Assembly: GCA_027021325.1 (NCBI GenBank)
Contig: JALUUN010000388.1
Coordinates: 1-9,090, forward strand
Direction: 5' to 3'
Length of the DNA stretch: 9,090 nt
Origin: Planctomycetota bacterium
Lineage (GTDB): Bacteria; Planctomycetota; UBA1135
Of the stretch, positions 5,636 to 9,090 are shown piece after piece (within the stretch, counting starts at the first letter, position 1; every line of letters starts with the position of its first letter). Both the position numbers and the translations under genes were made by a program. The notes under the pieces were generated by a model. The model saw only the letters and a program-made list of their open reading frames with translations, searched no databases and was not told the origin of the DNA.

Positions 5636-7708
5636 TCAAGCCCCGGCCCAGCCGACGAGACGCCGGCGCCAGAGTCGCTCGAGGCGTTCCAGGACCCCGG
5701 CGGCGGGCTCCTCCCAGGCCTCCTCGAAGAGTTCCAGGAGGCCGGCCACGTCGCGGGTTCCGTCGCAGTGCTCCAGGACGCCGGCCTCCAGGGCGTCGCT
5801 CTCCAGGGTCCGGCCGCCGTGGAGGATCAGGACCTGCAGGACCTCGCCTTCGAGATCGGTGGTCGTGTCCACCGTGGCCGAGGGATCGTGGACGGGGACC
5901 GCCTGCAGGAGCGCCTCGCCTCCGGGCCAGGGGCGGGGCAGGACGCGCCGGTCCTCCAGATAGAGAACGTCGGCACCGGCGTCGAGAAAGGAGCGCAGGG
6001 CGTCCGCCGGGGTCTCGACGATGGGTTCGCCGGCGCGGTTGAAGCTCGTGTTCAGGACCAGGGGCAGTCCGGTCCGGCGGTGGAAGGCCTCCAGGAGAGG
6101 CCGGAGCGGACCGTCCCCGGGACCGACGGTCTGCCAGCGGGCGCTCCGGTCCACGTGCAGCACGGCCTCGATGGGGGCGGGGAGGGCTTCGCGGGCGCGT
6201 ACGGCGAAGGACATCCACGGGCTCGGCGGGCCGGGCTCGAACCAGGCCGCGGCCTCCTCCTCGAGGACCGCCGGGGCGAAGGGGCGGAAGGGCTCGCGGC
6301 CCTTGACCTCCCGGTTCAGGCGCTCGGCGGTGGCGCGGTCCCCGGGATGGGCCAGGAAGCTCCGCTGCCCCAGGGCCCGCGGCCCGAACTCGCTGCGCCC
6401 CTGGAACCAGGCGACGACACGGCCTTCGGCGAGATCGGCGGCGGCCGCCGCGGCGGGGTCGGGGCAGGGCTCGTGCTCCACCCAGGAGGCGAAGCCGCGC
6501 AGGGCGGCTGCCACCTCCTCGGGCCCCCAGGCCCGGCCCAGGGCCGGCGGGACCGGGCGCCGCCGTGGCGCGGCCTCCGGCTGCTCGAGGACATGGCGTC
6601 CGAACCAGGCACAGCCCAGGGCGACGCCGTCGTCCCCCGGCCAGGGCGGCACGAAGACCTCCTCGAAACCGCAGTCCCGGGCGATGCGCCCGTTCAGGAC
6701 GCAGTTCAGAGCGACGCCCCCGGCCAGGGCCACGGCGCGCTCCCCGGTCCGCTCCTGCAGGCGCCGCAGGAAGTCCACGACCACCTCCTCCAGATCCTCC
6801 TGGAGGTCGGCGGCGAGGCGTGCGTAACCGGGGCGGTTCGCCTCTTCCGCCCAGGCGTTGGGGGCGGGCTCGGAGCGCAGACGCTTCCAGTCCACGCGGA
6901 GCTCCTCCAGCGGGCCTTCCATCACCCGCCGCCGTGGCCGGCCGGGCGCCCAGACCGCCGCCCAGGGCGCCAGTCCCATGACCTTGCCGCAGGCGTTCCA
7001 GTCGCCGAAGACGTGGCTGGAGACGCGGCTGTAGAGGGCGCCGAGGCTCTCCATGTTCTCGAAGCCGTAGTTGTAGAGGAAGTCCGGAGAGTTCTCCCGG
7101 ATCCAGCGCTTGAAGAGGAGGCTCAGGCGCAGGCCCTCGAAGCGGTACACGGTCTCGCCCTCGCGCCAGCCCCAGCCGGGATCGGGCTCGGCGGGCACCT
7201 GCTGGAAACCCGGATCCCGCGGCAGGGAGGCATCCGTGGTCCAGTCCTTCTCGGGCCGGAGGACCTCGCGCCGGGGGCTGCCCATCCCGTCCATGACCAC
7301 GATCAGGCCGCGGTCGAAGGGCAGCATCGGCAGCACGCTCCAGGCATGGGCGAGGTGGTGCGAGATCTCGTGCTTGGGCACCCCGGGCAGGAGATTCAGG
7401 GGACTCAGGTAGCCGGGCCGGTACTGGTGCAGGGCGGCGGCCCAGGGCAGGGTCTCCTCCATGGGCCGGATGCGGAAGAGGTGGTTGTTGGCGACGACCC
7501 GGACCAGATCCCCCGGCTCCAGGCCGCAGGTCTCCAGGGCCGTCTCCAGGAGCTCCGCGACGTCCCCGCCGTCATGCTTCTTGCGCGTGACCCGCTCCTT
7601 GGCCAGGGCGAAAAGGGGCTCCGCCGCAGCCGGTGCCTCCAGATCCAGGAGGCAGCAGGCCGCGGAGTGCGTGTACTGGTTGAGGCCGAGGAGGATGCGG
7701 CGCGGCAT
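5636..7708 (-). CDS. Carbamoyltransferase (NodU/CmcH/TobZ family) with a C-terminal PqqD-like extension
   Basis: Members of this family activate carbamoyl phosphate with ATP and carbamoylate a hydroxyl (or other group) on an antibiotic, Nod factor or other small molecule. The 690 residues show the Kae1-like N-terminal fold: ILLGLNQYTHSAA with His14, the metal-site motif ISHHLAHAWS (115-124), DGMG (140-143) and AGGVALNCVLNGRI (329-342). The YrdC-like/Carbam_trans_C part has WFQGRSEFGPRALGQRSFLAHP (434-455), REPFRPFAPAVLEE (471-484) and LVLNTSFNRAGEPIVETPADAL (550-571). A further segment of about 85 residues (605-690) is not part of the usual family; VLEHCDGTRDVAGLLELF and the closing helix look like a PqqD-type winged helix. 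Near His14 the sequence is HSAA where most relatives have HD followed by small residues. ATG 7708 is well placed: an in-frame TGA lies four codons upstream and the homology starts at once. The acceptor is unknown; no biosynthetic cluster is visible nearby. Confidence 0.9.
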   Translation of the reverse strand: MPRRILLGLNQYTHSAACCLLDLEAPAAAEPLFALAKERVTRKKHDGGDVAELLETALETCGLEPGDLVRVVANNHLFRIRPMEETLPWAAALHQYRPGYLSPLNLLPGVPKHEISHHLAHAWSVLPMLPFDRGLIVVMDGMGSPRREVLRPEKDWTTDASLPRDPGFQQVPAEPDPGWGWREGETVYRFEGLRLSLLFKRWIRENSPDFLYNYGFENMESLGALYSRVSSHVFGDWNACGKVMGLAPWAAVWAPGRPRRRVMEGPLEELRVDWKRLRSEPAPNAWAEEANRPGYARLAADLQEDLEEVVVDFLRRLQERTGERAVALAGGVALNCVLNGRIARDCGFEEVFVPPWPGDDGVALGCAWFGRHVLEQPEAAPRRRPVPPALGRAWGPEEVAAALRGFASWVEHEPCPDPAAAAAADLAEGRVVAWFQGRSEFGPRALGQRSFLAHPGDRATAERLNREVKGREPFRPFAPAVLEEEAAAWFEPGPPSPWMSFAVRAREALPAPIEAVLHVDRSARWQTVGPGDGPLRPLLEAFHRRTGLPLVLNTSFNRAGEPIVETPADALRSFLDAGADVLYLEDRRVLPRPWPGGEALLQAVPVHDPSATVDTTTDLEGEVLQVLILHGGRTLESDALEAGVLEHCDGTRDVAGLLELFEEAWEEPAAGVLERLERLWRRRLVGWAGA

Positions 7709-7852
7709 GGCCGGGCATCATGCCACGGGCCCGGTGCGGAGGCCGGGAGCCGGAACCGGGCGGTGGCGACGGTCCCGGTCCCCGGGCTGCGGAGGCGGCG
7801 CGGCCGGGTCCACGCGGCTAGAATCCCCGCGGCCGTGAGCGGGCCTCCTTCC
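7709..7852. promoter_or_regulatory. Divergent intergenic region between the carbamoyltransferase and citDE-like genes
   Basis: This 144-base region should hold the promoters of two divergent genes. Toward the citDE-like gene, TAGAAT at 7819-7824 is one base from the -10 consensus and stands out in this GC-rich DNA, but no recognisable -35 lies 16-18 bases upstream. Two 6-bp arms, ACCGGG (7755-7760) and CCCGGT (7774-7779), form an inverted repeat with a 13-base spacer and could be a weak operator. GGCAT-C-ATGCC lies next to the carbamoyltransferase start. None of these is strong on its own. Confidence 0.4.
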
Positions 7853-9085
7853 ATGGACGACTGTCCCGACGACACCTCCTACCCCTTCCAGGCCGGCCGT
7901 GCGGGCCCCGAGGTGCGGGGCGACGTCTGGTTCGGCTACGACCCGGACGGCGCCGGCGGACTGGAGCTCGACTTCGAGTCCCGGGTCGAGGCGATGTTCG
8001 GCGCCTCGACCCGTGCCTTCCTCCTGGATCTGGCCCGGGAGGCTGGCCTGGAGCGGGGCCGGCTGGCGGTCCGCGACCGCGGGGCCGTTCCCTGGGTGCT
8101 GCGTGCTCGCTTCGAGGCCCTGGCGCGGCGGGCCCTGGACCGGTCCGATCTCCTGCTCGCGCCCGAGGTCTGGGGCCCTTTCCCGGTACCGCGGCGGGAG
8201 CGGCCGCGGCGCAGTCGCCTGTACCTTCCGGGCAACGAGCCGAAGTACATGCACAATGCCGCCCTGCACCACCCCGACGGCGTGATTCTCGATCTCGAGG
8301 ACTCGGTGGCGCCCGCGGCCAAGGCCGAAGCGCGGTCTCTCGTGCGCCACGCCCTGCACTCCGTGGACTGGAAGGACTGCGAGCGCATGGTCCGCATCAA
8401 CCAGGGCGCCCTGGGCGAGGCCGACCTCCGTTCCCTGGCGGGATCCCCCGTGGATCTGGTCCTGTTGCCCAAGGTGGAGGGCCCTGAGGAGGTGGCCGCT
8501 GCCGAGGCCCTGCTGCAGGAGGCCTTCCCGGAGCGGGAGGTGCTCCTCATGCCGATCCTCGAGACCGCCCGCGGCGTCCTCCACGCCGAGGAGATCGCTG
8601 CGGCCAGTCCGCGCTGCGTGGCCCTCACCCTGGGCCTCGAGGACCTCACCGCCGATCTGGGTGTGGTCAAGACCCGGGAGGGACGGGAGACCCTCTGGGC
8701 CCGGAGCCGGGTGGTCTTCGCGGCCCGCGCCTTCGGCCTCCAGGCCATCGACTCGGTCTACGGAGACGTCGAGGACGAGGAGGGCCTGCGCGCCAGCTGC
8801 CGCGAATCCCGGGCGCTGGGCTTCGAGGGCAAGGGCTGTGTCCACCCGCGCCAGATCCGGGTGGTCCACGAGGAGTTCGCCCCCTCGCCGCAGGAGGTCG
8901 AGCGCGCTCTGCGCATCCAGGAGGCCTTCGAGGCGGCCCGTGCCCGCGGCGAGGCCGTCGTCAGTCTCGGTTCCCGGATGATCGACCCGCCGGTCGTGAA
9001 GCGAGCGTTGCAGACGGTCCAGGCCGCCCGGGAGGCGGGACTCCTGCCCCCCGGAGCCGGGCGGCGGGAAGGAGGACAGGCATGA
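7853..9085 (+). CDS. Fusion of CitD-like (citrate lyase gamma) and CitE-like (citrate lyase beta / acyl-CoA lyase) domains
   Basis: The 410-residue protein joins two citrate lyase subunits that are normally separate. Residues about 14-96 resemble CitD: GDVWFGYDP, LELDFESRVEAMFG, and GAVPWVLRARFEALARRA, which parallels GALDCILRARLEALLARA of E. coli CitD. Residues about 118-400 are an HpcH/HpaI-type CitE lyase: SRLYLPGN (121-128), DGVILDLEDSVAP (142-154), VRIN with Arg181, LETARGVL with Glu237, and GLEDLTADLG with Asp264, followed by KGCVHPRQI. Arg181, Glu237 and Asp264 correspond to the substrate- and Mg-binding residues of CitE, so the lyase part should be active on a citryl-, malyl- or citramalyl-type thioester. 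The CitD serine that carries the CoA-derived prosthetic group (Ser14 in E. coli, in LESGDV) aligns with Arg22 in VRGDV. ATG 7853 is preferred; an in-frame GTG at 7835 would add six residues, and neither has a clear ribosome binding site. The gene overlaps the next by ATGA. Confidence 0.87.
   Translation: MDDCPDDTSYPFQAGRAGPEVRGDVWFGYDPDGAGGLELDFESRVEAMFGASTRAFLLDLAREAGLERGRLAVRDRGAVPWVLRARFEALARRALDRSDLLLAPEVWGPFPVPRRERPRRSRLYLPGNEPKYMHNAALHHPDGVILDLEDSVAPAAKAEARSLVRHALHSVDWKDCERMVRINQGALGEADLRSLAGSPVDLVLLPKVEGPEEVAAAEALLQEAFPEREVLLMPILETARGVLHAEEIAAASPRCVALTLGLEDLTADLGVVKTREGRETLWARSRVVFAARAFGLQAIDSVYGDVEDEEGLRASCRESRALGFEGKGCVHPRQIRVVHEEFAPSPQEVERALRIQEAFEAARARGEAVVSLGSRMIDPPVVKRALQTVQAAREAGLLPPGAGRREGGQA
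9070..9075 (+). promoter_or_regulatory. Shine-Dalgarno AGGAGG for the gene starting at 9082
   Basis: A consensus AGGAGG inside the last codons of the citDE-like gene sits 6 bases before ATG 9082. This supports a real start there and points to translational coupling. Confidence 0.75.
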
Positions 9086-9090
9086 GTCTC
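9082..9090 (+). CDS. Start of the next gene (first three codons only)
   Basis: ATG AGT CTC begins at 9082 and overlaps the TGA of the citDE-like gene by four bases (ATGA), with an ideal ribosome binding site. Only Met-Ser-Leu lies inside the window, so the product cannot be identified. By analogy with citrate lyase operons, a CitF-type alpha subunit (CoA transferase) is a reasonable guess, but it is only inferred from position. Confidence 0.6.

Noticed and set aside
7796..7824. A full sigma70 promoter around TAGAAT
   Set aside because: The -10-like hexamer is good, but the sequence 16-18 bases upstream is GC-only with no TTGACA resemblance, so a complete promoter is not claimed.
5480..7852. 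Open plus-strand frame joined to the citDE-like gene, giving an apparent 1201-residue protein
   Set aside because: The first part is antisense to nfu and the carbamoyltransferase; CitD homology begins only after 7853.
7835..7852. GTG at 7835 as the citDE-like start
   Set aside because: Possible, but it adds only VSGPPS, has no better ribosome binding site than ATG 7853, and sits very near the expected transcription start of the TAGAAT box; kept as an alternative only.
7718..8869. Minus-strand frame antisense to the citDE-like gene
   Set aside because: Antisense shadow without motifs; the plus strand has clear CitD and CitE homology.

Overview
This is a very GC-rich, gene-dense window with short intergenic gaps and G/C-dominated third codon positions. 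The gene set points to a high-GC member of the Pseudomonadota, probably gammaproteobacterial or close to it. Supporting genes are an ApaH with the gamma/beta-type layout, an NfuA-type Fe-S carrier ending in the typical HAAG.NPY tail, a full-length PPK1 and a Ppx/GppA with its HD domain. The taxon is an inference; nothing in the window fixes it. I see no tRNA, rRNA, CRISPR array, insertion sequence or phage gene.

Layout. (1) 1-408 (+): the C-terminal part of a formylglycine-generating enzyme with both catalytic cysteines. (2) 409-534: a short gap with two GC-rich hairpins. (3) 535-2619 (+): polyphosphate kinase PPK1. (4) 2616-4124 (-): exopolyphosphatase Ppx/GppA, tail-to-tail with ppk, the two stops sharing one CTAG. 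(5) 4149-4994 (+): ApaH, diadenosine tetraphosphatase, divergent from ppx with only 24 bases between the start codons and a 9-bp inverted repeat that includes both starts. (6) 4978-5574 (-): NfuA-like Fe-S scaffold/carrier, overlapping the end of apaH by 17 bases. (7) 5636-7708 (-): NodU/CmcH/TobZ-type carbamoyltransferase with an unusual C-terminal PqqD-like extension, upstream of nfu on the same strand. (8) 7709-7852: a divergent intergenic region. (9) 7853-9085 (+): a fusion of a CitD-like (citrate lyase gamma/acyl-carrier) domain to a CitE-like lyase, followed by an ATGA overlap with the first codons of another gene at 9082.

The genes fall into two themes. ppk, ppx and apaH make and break phosphoanhydride polymers and dinucleotides: polyphosphate synthesis, polyphosphate or pppGpp hydrolysis, and Ap4A hydrolysis. 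Their end-to-end and head-to-head packing means each promoter or terminator must lie inside a neighbour. The right half is more unusual. The CitD-CitE fusion keeps the lyase active-site residues, but the serine that normally carries the citrate lyase prosthetic group aligns with an arginine. The carbamoyltransferase carries a domain of the kind used for peptide recognition in some RiPP systems. These two proteins are the best candidates for undescribed biology; the rest is recognisable housekeeping metabolism.
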